Source: Defluviitaleaceae bacterium (GTDB lineage Bacteria > Bacillota > Clostridia > Lachnospirales > WQUN01). From it: a stretch of 64,000 nucleotides of DNA. A model generated the notes under the pieces. That model ran no database searches, was not told the origin of the DNA, and saw only the letters and a program-made list of their open reading frames with translations. A program made the position numbers and the translations under genes. Location: positions 1 to 64,000 of the forward strand of contig WRAH01000012.1 of the NCBI GenBank assembly GCA_009780315.1. The letters run 5' to 3'. Numbering within the stretch: the stretch's first letter is position 1; the number at the start of each line of letters is the position of its first letter. Positions 52,358-61,784 of this stretch are shown in pieces.

Positions 52358-52359
52358 TT
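52300..52359 (-). pseudogene. remnant of a family A membrane protein gene
   Basis: The minus strand codes ATIGIGGGLDLLDMDVE and stop, aligning with the end of the 50504 protein (SDISGGWGLLDTNIE and stop). Only about 19 codons survive; the rest of the gene is missing. This shows that a third family A gene was once present here. Confidence 0.6.
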
Positions 52360-52406
52360 AAGGGGCTTGAGAAAAGAACCTGTTGAAAACATTGTCAGCA
52401 GGTTAA

Positions 52407-52748
52407 TTACGGTGTGTTTAGCTGCTTTTGCAGAAATAAAACCAGTTCAGGAAGGTGATTATTAACAACGTCCCAAATAATTTTGTGGTTCATAACATGA
52501 TAACCATGAGCCGCAATATCACGCATTCCGGAAATGTTCTTCCACGGGATTTCACTATGATTTGTTTTATATTCCGGCGGCAGATGCTTCGTTAATTCAC
52601 CAATATTTAAGATGGACATTACAACTGCCTTACAAATCATTTTATTGGATGTAAAAACCTCTATACTACCTGCTTCATTGGCAAACATTATTGCGTCCTG
52701 CGCGTCTTCCAACATATGCGTTAAAATGTTACGTATTCGGATGTTCAT
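52407..52748 (-). CDS. hepT: HepT-like toxin (HEPN RNase, DUF86)
   Basis: A 113-aa HEPN-domain toxin. The RX4HXY motif is intact as RDIAAHGYH. The start is the ATG at 52748 (MNIRIRNILTHMLED), overlapping the end of mntA by 20 bases, the usual arrangement of MntA-HepT pairs. In studied systems the partner MntA blocks HepT by adding AMP to the Tyr of the motif. Confidence 0.88.
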   Translation of the reverse strand: MNIRIRNILTHMLEDAQDAIMFANEAGSIEVFTSNKMICKAVVMSILNIGELTKHLPPEYKTNHSEIPWKNISGMRDIAAHGYHVMNHKIIWDVVNNHLPELVLFLQKQLNTP

Positions 52749-53067
52749 AAATGATTCTTTCCTCTCGCATGACATTATTGCGAAAATCGGGTTTTGCGTT
52801 CTCAAGTGCATCCCAAGTAAGAAGGTCAACATGGCAACCAAATGCTTCTTTTAAGTCAACATGCAAACCAAAAAAGTCAAGACCGGGTGTGCCGGGCAGG
52901 AACTCGACAAGCATATCTATGTCACTTTTTTCGTTCATTTCTTGCCTTGCCGCAGAACCAAAAAAGGCAGCACGCTTAATAGGATATTGGATTAAGACTG
53001 CACGGGCAACGGTTTCTGCACTTTCCAAAACTAGACACTCCTTTGCTATATCTGCGCATTTATACAC
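52729..53067 (-). CDS. mntA: MntA-like nucleotidyltransferase antitoxin
   Basis: A 112-aa minimal nucleotidyltransferase. The catalytic signature AAFFGSAARQEMNEKSDIDM gives GSxAR-x7-SDxD, followed by LVEFLPG. It forms a toxin-antitoxin operon with hepT and should act as the AMP-adding antitoxin. It ends YEHPNT. Confidence 0.88.
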   Translation of the reverse strand: MYKCADIAKECLVLESAETVARAVLIQYPIKRAAFFGSAARQEMNEKSDIDMLVEFLPGTPGLDFFGLHVDLKEAFGCHVDLLTWDALENAKPDFRNNVMREERIIYEHPNT

Positions 53068-53153
53068 CGACAGAATCGGTATAATGCGCAGCTGACCTGC
53101 CTATTGACGTAGAAAAAAGACGGTTTGCATCCATTGGCAATTAAAGAAAATAT

Positions 53154-53672
53154 TTAACTTGGTTTGGGTTGCGCAAGACCAGAACGCATCATACCGCCGC
53201 ACAATGTTGATTGCAGTACGGCCTCCTTCAACAGGTGTAAATTCGGCAAAATGCGTACTTCAACATTTCTATCAAACAGCTGTTCAAATAAATTATCAAT
53301 CTTTGTTACCGACAACGGTATCTGTGTTTGCTCGCTAACCATATACATCGGACCGTCAGCCGGGTAGAACGTTGCGCCGTCAAATTCGTAAATGTAAAGG
53401 AAAGCTTTTGTCATTCGCTCGTGCCATATGCTTTCAATCGCTATACCCTGCCGCGCAGATGACACAAAAAATCTCGCTATATCTTCCTCAGTTGTGTCCT
53501 CAGTTGCACGATAATAAACACGAGGACATTGTCGTGGCACTAAAAAATTCACAATGCCGCTCTCTTCCAACGCCCAAACTAACCCTTTTGTTTGTTGCAT
53601 ATCAGTTCGAGTAGTAATGCGTGGAGTAAATTTAGTAATGTCAGGGTCGTCACTTACATGATATAGTCGCAT
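53154..53672 (-). CDS. DUF6886-like protein
   Basis: A 172-aa protein starting MRLYHVSDDPDITKFTPRIT, the usual opening of the DUF6886 family as I recall it, with VWALEESGIVNFLVPRQCPR and a C-terminal helical part with several Leu. GAAGGAAG precedes the chosen ATG. The fold and function are unknown; the YHVSDDP opening recalls ADP-ribosyl/RES-like domains, but I cannot prove this. It is upstream of the toxin-antitoxin pair on the same strand. Confidence 0.75.
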   Translation of the reverse strand: MRLYHVSDDPDITKFTPRITTRTDMQQTKGLVWALEESGIVNFLVPRQCPRVYYRATEDTTEEDIARFFVSSARQGIAIESIWHERMTKAFLYIYEFDGATFYPADGPMYMVSEQTQIPLSVTKIDNLFEQLFDRNVEVRILPNLHLLKEAVLQSTLCGGMMRSGLAQPKPS

Positions 53673-53751
53673 ATGAACTTCCTTCATCACAAATCTCGTT
53701 TAATTTAAATTATACTTGCTTACAATTATATTATAACATGAGCATAACAAC

Positions 53752-53964
53752 TTAACACCTACACTTTTCTAAAATACAACATATTATCAATGTCAAACCT
53801 ACACTACATAAGTCCATTTCAAAAAATAATGATAAAGACTATTGTACCCTATTTAAGGATGACTGTCTGTATAGTTTCACACACAATATATTTTAAACTG
53901 TGCGTGAAACTATACAGACAGTCTCCCTTATCTATGTTAAAATTGTGTCAATTGCGCGATTGAT
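53752..53964 (+). repeat. leader module copy 3
   Basis: The hairpin arms are at 53863-53921 (CTGTCTGTATAGTTTCACAC and complement); there is no T-run, unlike copies 1 and 2. The palindrome GTCAATTGCGCGATTGAT lies at 53947-53964. The left part matches copy 2 from TTAACACCTACAC onward, though here no family A gene follows. It leads into the SH3-like protein gene. Confidence 0.85.
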
Positions 53965-53999
53965 GTAAAAATTAAAAATTTAAAAGGAGAAATGCACTT

Positions 54000-54386
54000 A
54001 TGCACAAATTTAAAAACATTGTAAAAAAAGCAGTGGCTACAATGATGTTAGTCACACTAGCAACTACTCCTGTATTTGCAAATCACCTCATTACCCTTGA
54101 GTTGCCAACAGTAGCATCCACGTCTATTCCTCAAGCAAGACAAGCCGAGTGGCTTGCTTGCGTTTCTGGTGTTAATCAAGGCTCCACGCTTTCTGTAAGA
54201 AGCGGGCTAGGAGCGAGCTATCGTATTGTTGGTAGTTTACAGCCACGCACGTTAGTAGCCGGAAGTAATTGGATTTCACCGCAAAATGGATTTTGGAACA
54301 TACATCATCCTATGGCTGGATGGGTTAGTTCTTCATTCCTTGGGAATATCAGTGGTAGTATATCAAATCCAAGCTGTCCCGCATAA
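54000..54386 (+). CDS. exported SH3-like protein with Cys pair, 128 aa
   Basis: A signal peptide (VKKAVATMMLVTLATTPVFA) is followed by a bacterial SH3-like domain: GSTLSVRSGLGASYRIVGSL, then GFWNIHHPMAGWVSSSFLG. The mature protein has only two Cys, one just before the domain (LACVSG) and one at the end (NPSCPA), which could form a disulfide closing the domain. It may be a wall-binding secreted protein or the cargo of the downstream locus. AAAAGGAG lies before the ATG. It is the target of module copy 3. Confidence 0.75.
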   Translation: MHKFKNIVKKAVATMMLVTLATTPVFANHLITLELPTVASTSIPQARQAEWLACVSGVNQGSTLSVRSGLGASYRIVGSLQPRTLVAGSNWISPQNGFWNIHHPMAGWVSSSFLGNISGSISNPSCPA

Positions 54387-54412
54387 TGTTACTGGCTAAA
54401 TAGTGCTGTTGA

Positions 54413-54454
54413 CAAATAAGGGTTTTGACTATGAACAGTTAAAGTCCTTATTTG
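54413..54454 (+). promoter_or_regulatory. intergenic hairpin
   Basis: CAAATAAGG pairs with CCTTATTTG, and the inner GGTTTTGACT pairs partly with AGTTAAAGTCC. It lies between the SH3-like gene and the lipoprotein gene and may tune their relative expression. Confidence 0.45.
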
Positions 54455-54487
54455 CATATTGATAATATCAGAAAGGAACTAGCCTAT

Positions 54488-55996
54488 ATGTATAAAATTA
54501 CAATAGCTATACTCATATTTTCTTGTGCCATGTTTTTATCCGCGTGTTCTTCTCACAATGATTGCTTATTTGATGATGATACGGCTATTCAAACGTCTAT
54601 AATCCAAGATGATGAACATGTTGAGCCCATACGCATTACTATCGAACAAGAAGAATATCGTATACAAGACATGAGTGTTTACGACCCTGCGTTTTCTGCT
54701 TTCATTGCCCAAGCTGCAAACGAGCTGAGAAGCAATTTTGATTTTCACGTTGATGTAACTACACTTGTACTGGACATACAAAGCAATAGTATCGTTGCAT
54801 CTTATGGTGATATAGACAGATATGGGCTTGCTGCACATGCCCTTTGGCCTGTTTCTTCTGCGCTTATGTTTGATGTGTATGATATAAGTGTTTATGATGA
54901 ATTTATCAATGTTCCCTTTGTACTTGAGAGTGGAGAGACAGTAAGGTCTGCCATATCACTTTGGTCAGACGAATACTACGTTGGAGACATTTCATTTATG
55001 CAAGGTATCTTTGACGGTAATCAATCTTTATTTTTTCATGCATTAGAGAATAAAGACCTCAATATCTTTTTTGACGCACTTAAAAAATTAAATCTTAGTC
55101 AGTTTGAGGACACACCATCTCGGGATTCACTGTTTGAGTATATGACTATTGTGCAAGGAAATTTTTTAATAAACCCAAGAGAATTTGCCTTATTGTATGC
55201 ATCACTTGCCAATGGGGGTAGGCTTTTTTCAGATATAGACGCGAATGATTATGTACAAGCTTTTAGCGAATCATCTTTGGGGCAAACAGGGCAAATACTA
55301 GACGGGCTTTTGAATGCAATTGATAATAACTGGGTCATATTGGAACAAGTGTGGGACAGGCAATTATTTAGCGATTTTGAAAGAAATGTCCTCGGTACAA
55401 CTGTATCTTATATTACTGAGCTTACTCATGAAGATATATTTAGTGGTGCATGGTTTATAGGTATTTATCCCGCAGATTCTCCTAGATATATTATCGTAAT
55501 AAATGCGTCACATAGCGGACGATATTTTATGCAAGATTTTCCTGGTTATCAAAATAGAAGACCTGTAGGAATGCATACAGTCTCCAATGTTGCCTATGAA
55601 ATATACGAATATATGCAATTGCGGGACTTGGATGAAGATTTAGGCGAGGGTATTCCTACAGATTTCTTGCCTCGTATAGAGGATATCAATATTTTGCTAA
55701 ATGGTGAATTTGAAGGTTTTTTATATGTAGGCAGAGACACTTGCCATGTCTGTTTGGTATTTAATGTGTATTTATATGAAATATATTCTAGCGCAAATGA
55801 ACTGTCAATCTATTTTTTTGACACAGACTATTGGCGAGAACACGAGTATTTCAATGTTGTATTAGAGCGTTTTCATACATCAAATGTCCCTGCGCTAGTA
55901 CACATGATTGATGAAGATTCATTTTACACTTTTCTGCCCAATATTTTGACAATTTCGGAAGAAAGAGAATTGTTGAATCAATTTTTTGAGTTGTAA
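54488..55996 (+). CDS. lipoprotein: degenerate transpeptidase-like domain fused to thioredoxin-like domain
   Basis: A 502-aa lipoprotein (lipobox LSAC). The middle part resembles a penicillin-binding transpeptidase: NPREFALLYASLANGGRLF is typical, and the place of KTGT reads LGTTVSYITE, followed by WFIGIYPADSPRYIIVIN. A good SxxK was not found, so it is probably inactive. From about residue 410 there is a thioredoxin-like domain: YVGRDTCHVCLVFNVYLYEI with CxxC, and NVPALVHM with the cis-Pro. That domain resembles bacteriocin-accessory PedC-type thioredoxins. A possible partner is the Cys-pair protein just upstream. AAAGGAAC precedes the ATG. Confidence 0.7.
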   Translation: MYKITIAILIFSCAMFLSACSSHNDCLFDDDTAIQTSIIQDDEHVEPIRITIEQEEYRIQDMSVYDPAFSAFIAQAANELRSNFDFHVDVTTLVLDIQSNSIVASYGDIDRYGLAAHALWPVSSALMFDVYDISVYDEFINVPFVLESGETVRSAISLWSDEYYVGDISFMQGIFDGNQSLFFHALENKDLNIFFDALKKLNLSQFEDTPSRDSLFEYMTIVQGNFLINPREFALLYASLANGGRLFSDIDANDYVQAFSESSLGQTGQILDGLLNAIDNNWVILEQVWDRQLFSDFERNVLGTTVSYITELTHEDIFSGAWFIGIYPADSPRYIIVINASHSGRYFMQDFPGYQNRRPVGMHTVSNVAYEIYEYMQLRDLDEDLGEGIPTDFLPRIEDINILLNGEFEGFLYVGRDTCHVCLVFNVYLYEIYSSANELSIYFFDTDYWREHEYFNVVLERFHTSNVPALVHMIDEDSFYTFLPNILTISEERELLNQFFEL

Positions 55997-56058
55997 TAGT
56001 GATGGTTGATATAAATATCTTTTAGGTTACGATAAAACATAAGTTTAAAATTCTACTT
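55990..56058 (+). repeat. mosaic copy of sequences from 51.1 and 51.36 kb
   Basis: GTTGTAATAGTGATGGTTGA and the following 25 bases match 51111-51155, and ATAAGTTTAAAATTCTACTT matches the start of the 51358 gene. The two pieces are about 200 bases apart at 51 kb but fused here, so a deletion or recombination made this upstream region. Confidence 0.65.
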
Positions 56059-56089
56059 ATTGCAGAAAACAACTAAGGAGTTGCTATCT

Positions 56090-58033
56090 ATGAAAAAGTA
56101 TATTCTGAAACATCCATTTCTTTTATTCTTTGTAATTTTCTTTGGCTTGATTTCCCAAGGGATGGTTATATATGTATCCCTATTTATTATGCACATTGTT
56201 GATACGATAATTGCTGGAGACATGACAAGTCTGGTTCAACTTATTGGGTTTGGCTTAGTCATTATAGGGGTCAAGCTATTGTCAAGTATACTGGCTTCAT
56301 ATCTAAATAATTTGTACGAATACAAGACGGTTCTGTACATGAAGACAGATGTATTTTCTCTAATATACAAATCAGATATCTATTCCTTTTTAAAAGACAA
56401 TAGCGGTAAGTACATTTCTATTGTTAATAATGACATTACTTTAATATACAATAATTATATAACTTCTCTAATACAGGGTACAAAGATAATTTTTGCTGTT
56501 GTTGTGTCTCTTGGCGTTTTGTTTTTTATTAGTCCTTTTAATGCTTTACTGTCCATACTTTTTGCGATAATACCCATCACATTGCCCCTTGTGTTTGCTA
56601 AAAAATTAAGTTCGACAAATCTAGAGCATATGGAAAAATTAGAAATTTTAAATACAAAGCTCAAAGATTACTTAGGCGGGTTTGAAGTAATAAAAAAATT
56701 TAAAGCAGAAAATGGTGTGGTGGACAGATTTTTAGGTCATGTAGAACAAACAGCGAAAGCCAGGCTAAAGCTTGCCAATGTCAATGCGGTTATTACTATT
56801 TATTCTCTTGCGGTAGCACCCATTACACGTATCATCACTATTTTTGTAGCTGGATATTTTGCAATAACAGGTCACATTACGATAGGTGCTATTATGGCAA
56901 TAGTATCTTTAGATGGCACAGTACAACACCCCATAAATGCTATTTCAATGGTTACTGGTTTTATAAAATCTACAACGGATGTAAGAAAGAAAATACTAGA
57001 TTTAAGCCAGCTAAATAATAGAGATAGCCAAAGAAAAACGAATCTGGGAAGCACTGATTCAATAGTATTTGACAATGTGTCATTTTCTTATGAAGAAAGA
57101 ACAGCAACAACAAAAAATAATGCCGTTGCAAGTCCAAGTTCTAAAGTGAATCTTAAATCGGGTACAGCATTTAAGGTTTCAAGTGTTGAGGAAATGAAAG
57201 CCATAATGGCAGCCCATGGAACATCAGAAGAAGAAATAGCGACTTTTTTTAATATGACACCACAAATGCCCACAGGTGTCATGCAGGATAATGGAGAAAA
57301 TAGTAATACACCCTTGCCAATAAGCATGATGCCGATAGGTTTACCGATACAAACGCAACTGCCAATTTTAGAGCATTTCTCGAAAGGAACAATAAATAAC
57401 TTTACATTCACCTTTGAAAAAGGCAAAAAATATGCATTATTAGGGGAAAGCGGTAGCGGAAAAAGTACGATACTAAAACTAATCATGGGGTATTATGATA
57501 ATTACGAGGGTCATTTGTTGATAGGAGACTCCCAAGTAAGAGATATCAACAGAGACAGTTTATATGACCAATTGATGTTAATGGAGCAGAATGTATTTAT
57601 ACTAGATGATACACTAGAGAATAATGTTACTTTGTATAAGGAATTTTCTAAAGAAAATTACGACAAAGCCTTAGCATTAGCACAGGTGGATTTTTATAAA
57701 GAAGATGATTCTTTTCTTGGTGAAAATGGCAACAAGCTATCAGGCGGACAACGTCAAAGAGTAGCACTTGCAAGAATTTTCATGGATATGCCTAGGGTAT
57801 TGCTTTTTGATGAAGCCACATCAAGTGTTGATAGCGTTATTTCAGAAAAAATAGAACATACAATACTAGACCAAAATGCCACTGTAATACTTGTATCCCA
57901 TAAGTACACCAAAGAGATGTTGGGCAAATTTGATACGATTATTGTTATGAAAAATGGCACAATCGTAGAAAGCGGAAGTTTTGAAGCCCTCTACAAACCA
58001 GGGTCATTTTTGTATTCCCTTCAAAACTTTTAA
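56090..58033 (+). CDS. ABC exporter (TMD-NBD) with large insertion in the ATPase domain
   Basis: A 647-aa half-transporter. The N-terminal part has six spans (e.g. FLLFFVIFFGLISQGMVIYV), followed by an ATPase domain with Walker A GESGSGKST, Q-loop MEQNVFILDD, signature LSGGQRQRVALAR, Walker B VLLFDEATSSVD and switch VSHKYT. Between the first strand (IVFDNVSFSYEER) and Walker A lies an insertion of roughly 90 residues, Ser/Pro/Met-rich with a helical piece (SVEEMKAIMAAHGTSEEEIA). There is no N-terminal C39 peptidase. AAGGAG precedes the ATG. Likely a peptide or lipid exporter working with the preceding genes. Confidence 0.85.
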   Translation: MKKYILKHPFLLFFVIFFGLISQGMVIYVSLFIMHIVDTIIAGDMTSLVQLIGFGLVIIGVKLLSSILASYLNNLYEYKTVLYMKTDVFSLIYKSDIYSFLKDNSGKYISIVNNDITLIYNNYITSLIQGTKIIFAVVVSLGVLFFISPFNALLSILFAIIPITLPLVFAKKLSSTNLEHMEKLEILNTKLKDYLGGFEVIKKFKAENGVVDRFLGHVEQTAKARLKLANVNAVITIYSLAVAPITRIITIFVAGYFAITGHITIGAIMAIVSLDGTVQHPINAISMVTGFIKSTTDVRKKILDLSQLNNRDSQRKTNLGSTDSIVFDNVSFSYEERTATTKNNAVASPSSKVNLKSGTAFKVSSVEEMKAIMAAHGTSEEEIATFFNMTPQMPTGVMQDNGENSNTPLPISMMPIGLPIQTQLPILEHFSKGTINNFTFTFEKGKKYALLGESGSGKSTILKLIMGYYDNYEGHLLIGDSQVRDINRDSLYDQLMLMEQNVFILDDTLENNVTLYKEFSKENYDKALALAQVDFYKEDDSFLGENGNKLSGGQRQRVALARIFMDMPRVLLFDEATSSVDSVISEKIEHTILDQNATVILVSHKYTKEMLGKFDTIIVMKNGTIVESGSFEALYKPGSFLYSLQNF

Positions 58034-58037
58034 CATA

Positions 58038-58078
58038 GGATATAAAAAAAGTGCCATAAGGCACTTTTTTTATATCCT
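58038..58078. terminator. bidirectional terminator between the ABC exporter and rpoC
   Basis: AGGATATAAAAAAAGTGCC paired with GGCACTTTTTTTATATCCT around a four-base loop. Confidence 0.9.
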
Positions 58079-58088
58079 ACAATATTTA

Positions 58089-61000
58089 TTATTTGGCTGT
58101 AGATTTTTTCTCTTTCTTTTCTTCCTTGTCTTCTTTTTCTCTTGCACGGGGTACTGTTTCATAAACCAGCAAATCGTCATCATCTGAATCATCATAGCCG
58201 GGTGCATTTTCTACTTCAATATTACGGTAAACAGGCATACCTGTTCCGGCAGGAATAAGCTGACCAATGATTACGTTTTCTTTAAGTCCGATAAGCCTAT
58301 CTTCTTTTCCTCGAATGGCGGCTTCTGTAAGCACGCGGGTTGTTTCTTGGAAAGACGCGGCAGAAAGGAATGAGTCTGTGGCTAGTGATGCTTTCGTGAT
58401 ACCCAATAACACACGTGTGCCTGTTGCTGGCTCTAACCCTTTGGCAATGGTTTCTTTGTTGATTTCTTCAAATTCCAGCCAATCAATCAGTGAACCAGGC
58501 AGTAAATCAGTATCTCCGTTTTCCTCAATCTTAATGCGCTTTAGCATTTGGCGAACAATCACCTCAATGTGTTTGTCATTGATATCAACACCATGAAGGT
58601 CATATACCCGCTGAACTTCTTGAATCATATAATCTTGTACACCGCGAAGTCCTTTGATTTTTAGGATATCATGAGGGTAAATGCTACCTTCGGTTAGTTC
58701 GCTTCCCGCTTCAATTACATCCCCATTGTACACTTTTATACGTGAACCATATGGGATAAGATATGCCTTTTCTTCACCTGTTTCACGGTTAGAAATAACC
58801 ACTTCACGTTTTTTCTTACTGTCAACGATAGTGACAGTACCGCCGAACTCTGCAATAATTGCCAAGCCCTTTGGTTTACGTGCTTCAAAGATTTCTTCAA
58901 CACGGGGCAATCCTTTTGTGATATCGTCATTGGTTGCAACACCACCCACTTGGAATGTACGCATGGTAAGCTGTGTACCTGGTTCACCAATGGATTGTGC
59001 GGCAATAATTCCAACAGATTCACCTAGGCGTACTGCCCGTCCGCTTGCCATATTCGCGCCATAGCATTTTGAGCAAAGCCCAATGCGGCTGCGGCAAGTG
59101 AGTACTGTGCGTACAAGTACCCGTTCAATCCCTGCGGCTTCAATGGCTTCCGCTTGGTCTGGTGAAATGAGTGTGTCACCAACAGCAAGGACTTCGCCTG
59201 TTTCAGGATGAAGAATGTCGTTAATTGCCCAACGGCCGCGAATACGGTCAACAAGCGGTTCAATCACTTCTTCACCATCTTTGAACGCATAAACTTCTAA
59301 GCCTGGCTTTTCTTCATCGCCCTTAACACAATCCTCTTCACGAATAATAATATCTTGGCTAACGTCAACCATACGGCGGGTAAGATATCCAGAGTCTGCT
59401 GTACGCAACGCAGTGTCAGACAGCCCTTTACGCGCACCATGCCCTGCAATGAAATATTCAAGAACGGTTAGCCCTTCACGATAGTTTGAGCGGATTGGAA
59501 TTTCCAGTGTTTTACCTGTAGGGCTTGCAAGCAGACCGCGCATACCAGCCATTTGCTTCATCTGAATTTTTGAACCCCTTGCACCTGAATCCAACATCAT
59601 GTAAACGCTATTATCGCGGCTAAGGTTTTCCATCAAATCTTCGGTAACTTTATCAGCGGCTTGCATCCAAATTTGCAAAACACGGTCGCGACGTTCATCA
59701 TTGGTCATAAGCCCACGATGGAACAGTCGTTCAATGCCGTCAACATCATCATCCGCTTTTTTTAAGATTTCGGCTTTTGTGCCGGGGACTTCCATGTCTG
59801 AAACAGAAACAGAAAGCGCAGATTGTGTGGCATATTTAAAGCCCAAGTCCTTCATATTATCCAGCGTAATAGATGTATCAACACTACCATGCTTGTTGAT
59901 ACATCGCCCAACAATTTTGCTTATCATTTTATTATTACATAAACAGTTAATCTCGTAAGAAAATCTGTCAACACTGCGGTCAATAAATCCTAAATCTTGA
60001 GGAATGGCTTGGTTGAATATAACACGCCCTGGTGTAACCTCTACCAGTTTGCTTTCCCCTGTTTCAGGGTCGTGACGGCGTACTCTTATTTTTGCATGAA
60101 GGTGAACTTCTTTGTTGTTCCATGCCAAAACAGCTTCATCATCATCACCAAAAACCTTACCCTCTCCAGGCATACCATCCCGTTCAAGTGTAAGATAGTA
60201 AATACCTAGAACCATGTCTTTAGACGGCACAGTAATGGGCAATCCATCAGATGGTTTTAATAGGTTATTGGGCGCAAGTAATAAAAAGCGGCATTCTGCT
60301 TGTGCTTCAACAGAAAGGGGAACGTGAACCGCCATTTGGTCGCCGTCAAAGTCTGCATTATAGGCGGCACAAACAAGGGGGTGAAGCATAAGGGCGCGCC
60401 CTTCAACAAGTACTGGCTCAAATGCTTGAATACCTAGCCTATGCAAAGTTGGTGCGCGGTTTAGGATGATAGGATGTTCGCGGATAACGTCTTCAAGTGC
60501 ATCCCACACTTTAGATTCAAGTTTTTCTACCATGCGTTTGGCAGACTTTATATTGTGTGCGTCACCTGCTTGCACAAGCTTTTTCATGACAAATGGCTTA
60601 AATAACTCAATCGCCATTTCACGAGGCAAACCGCATTGATAAATTTTAAGTTTTGGTCCAACAACAATAACGCTTCGTCCAGAGTAGTCCACGCGTTTCC
60701 CAAGAAGGTTTTGACGAAAACGCCCTTGTTTACCTGTGAGCAAATCACTTAAAGATTTTAATGCGCGATTGCCTGGCCCTGTGACAGGTCGTCCCCGCCG
60801 TCCATTGTTAATGAGCGCGTCTACGGCTTCTTGAAGCATACGTTTTTCGTTGCGGACGATGATATTGGGTGCGCCAAGGTCAAGCAGCCGCTTTAGACGG
60901 TTATTTCTGTTGATTACACGGCGGTAAAGGTCATTTAAGTCACTGGTTGCAAAGCGTCCGCCGTCCAACTGCACCATGGGGCGTAAGTCTGGCGGAATGA

Positions 61001-61769
61001 CAGGAATCGTATCAAGAATCATCCATTCAGGACGATTGCCTGATAAACGGAAAGACTCGATAACTTCTAACTTTTTAATGTAGCGCAAGCGTTTTTGCCC
61101 TGTGGCATCTTTAAGAAGATTTTTTAATTCTTCAGATTCACCCTCAAGGTCGATGGCAAGCAATAATTCTTTAATTGCTTCCGCACCCATGCCTACACGG
61201 AAAGTAGGTTGGCGTTGCCCATTGACCGTGCGCCATACACCATGTTCATCTTGGGCATCACGATATTCTTTTTCAGTCATTAAAGTCTTCGTCAAAATAC
61301 CTGTGTCGCCCCCGTCAAGCACAACATATGCTGCAAAGTAGAGAATTTTCTCTAAGGCGCGAGGGGACATGCCAAGAATAAGCCCCATTCTGCTGGGGAT
61401 ACCTCTAAAATACCAAATATGTGATACGGGGGCTGCCAGTTCAATATGCCCCATACGCTCACGTCTGACTTTCGATTTTGTTACTTCAACGCCGCAACGG
61501 TCACAAACTACACCTTTGTAGCGGATTCTTTTATATTTACCACAATGGCATTCCCAGTCTTTGTTTGGCCCAAAAATACGCTCACAAAATAGCCCGTCAC
61601 GTTCTGGCTTTAGGGTACGATAGTTGATGGTTTCGGGCTTTTTAACTTCACCGCGGCTCCATTCACGAATTTTCTCAGGCGATGCAAGGGCAATTTTTAT
61701 TGATGAGAATGTCATTGCCGGTTCGGGCTTTTCCCTTGGTTCTCTTGGTTCCCGCATTACTTGCTCCAT
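58089..61769 (-). CDS. rpoC: RNA polymerase subunit beta'
   Basis: A 1,226-aa beta' subunit. Near the N-terminus the zinc site [20 protein letters not shown] is intact; the catalytic magnesium motif is [12 protein letters not shown]; a second zinc site is seen around [13 protein letters not shown]. The start is ATG at 61769 after GAGGAG; an in-frame GTG lies three codons upstream. The C-terminal end is a Lys/Glu-rich tail ([16 protein letters not shown]). The gene follows rpoB by 15 bases. Confidence 0.98.
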   Translation of the reverse strand: MEQVMREPREPREKPEPAMTFSSIKIALASPEKIREWSRGEVKKPETINYRTLKPERDGLFCERIFGPNKDWECHCGKYKRIRYKGVVCDRCGVEVTKSKVRRERMGHIELAAPVSHIWYFRGIPSRMGLILGMSPRALEKILYFAAYVVLDGGDTGILTKTLMTEKEYRDAQDEHGVWRTVNGQRQPTFRVGMGAEAIKELLLAIDLEGESEELKNLLKDATGQKRLRYIKKLEVIESFRLSGNRPEWMILDTIPVIPPDLRPMVQLDGGRFATSDLNDLYRRVINRNNRLKRLLDLGAPNIIVRNEKRMLQEAVDALINNGRRGRPVTGPGNRALKSLSDLLTGKQGRFRQNLLGKRVDYSGRSVIVVGPKLKIYQCGLPREMAIELFKPFVMKKLVQAGDAHNIKSAKRMVEKLESKVWDALEDVIREHPIILNRAPTLHRLGIQAFEPVLVEGRALMLHPLVCAAYNADFDGDQMAVHVPLSVEAQAECRFLLLAPNNLLKPSDGLPITVPSKDMVLGIYYLTLERDGMPGEGKVFGDDDEAVLAWNNKEVHLHAKIRVRRHDPETGESKLVEVTPGRVIFNQAIPQDLGFIDRSVDRFSYEINCLCNNKMISKIVGRCINKHGSVDTSITLDNMKDLGFKYATQSALSVSVSDMEVPGTKAEILKKADDDVDGIERLFHRGLMTNDERRDRVLQIWMQAADKVTEDLMENLSRDNSVYMMLDSGARGSKIQMKQMAGMRGLLASPTGKTLEIPIRSNYREGLTVLEYFIAGHGARKGLSDTALRTADSGYLTRRMVDVSQDIIIREEDCVKGDEEKPGLEVYAFKDGEEVIEPLVDRIRGRWAINDILHPETGEVLAVGDTLISPDQAEAIEAAGIERVLVRTVLTCRSRIGLCSKCYGANMASGRAVRLGESVGIIAAQSIGEPGTQLTMRTFQVGGVATNDDITKGLPRVEEIFEARKPKGLAIIAEFGGTVTIVDSKKKREVVISNRETGEEKAYLIPYGSRIKVYNGDVIEAGSELTEGSIYPHDILKIKGLRGVQDYMIQEVQRVYDLHGVDINDKHIEVIVRQMLKRIKIEENGDTDLLPGSLIDWLEFEEINKETIAKGLEPATGTRVLLGITKASLATDSFLSAASFQETTRVLTEAAIRGKEDRLIGLKENVIIGQLIPAGTGMPVYRNIEVENAPGYDDSDDDDLLVYETVPRAREKEDKEEKKEKKSTAK

Positions 61770-61784
61770 TAAGCTCACTCCTCA

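Noticed and set aside
52407-53067. Novel nucleotidyltransferase defence system
   Set aside because: The pair is a standard HepT/MntA toxin-antitoxin module with both motifs intact.
53154-53672. Third component of the HepT/MntA module
   Set aside because: There is a gap of about 90 bases and no known HepT/MntA system needs a third gene; position alone is weak evidence.
49159-53964. CRISPR array
   Set aside because: Only three copies, spaced kilobases apart and internally palindromic over more than 50 bases, with genes between them.
54488-55996. Active penicillin-binding protein or class A beta-lactamase
   Set aside because: No convincing SxxK or KTG motif was found; the KTG position reads LGTT.
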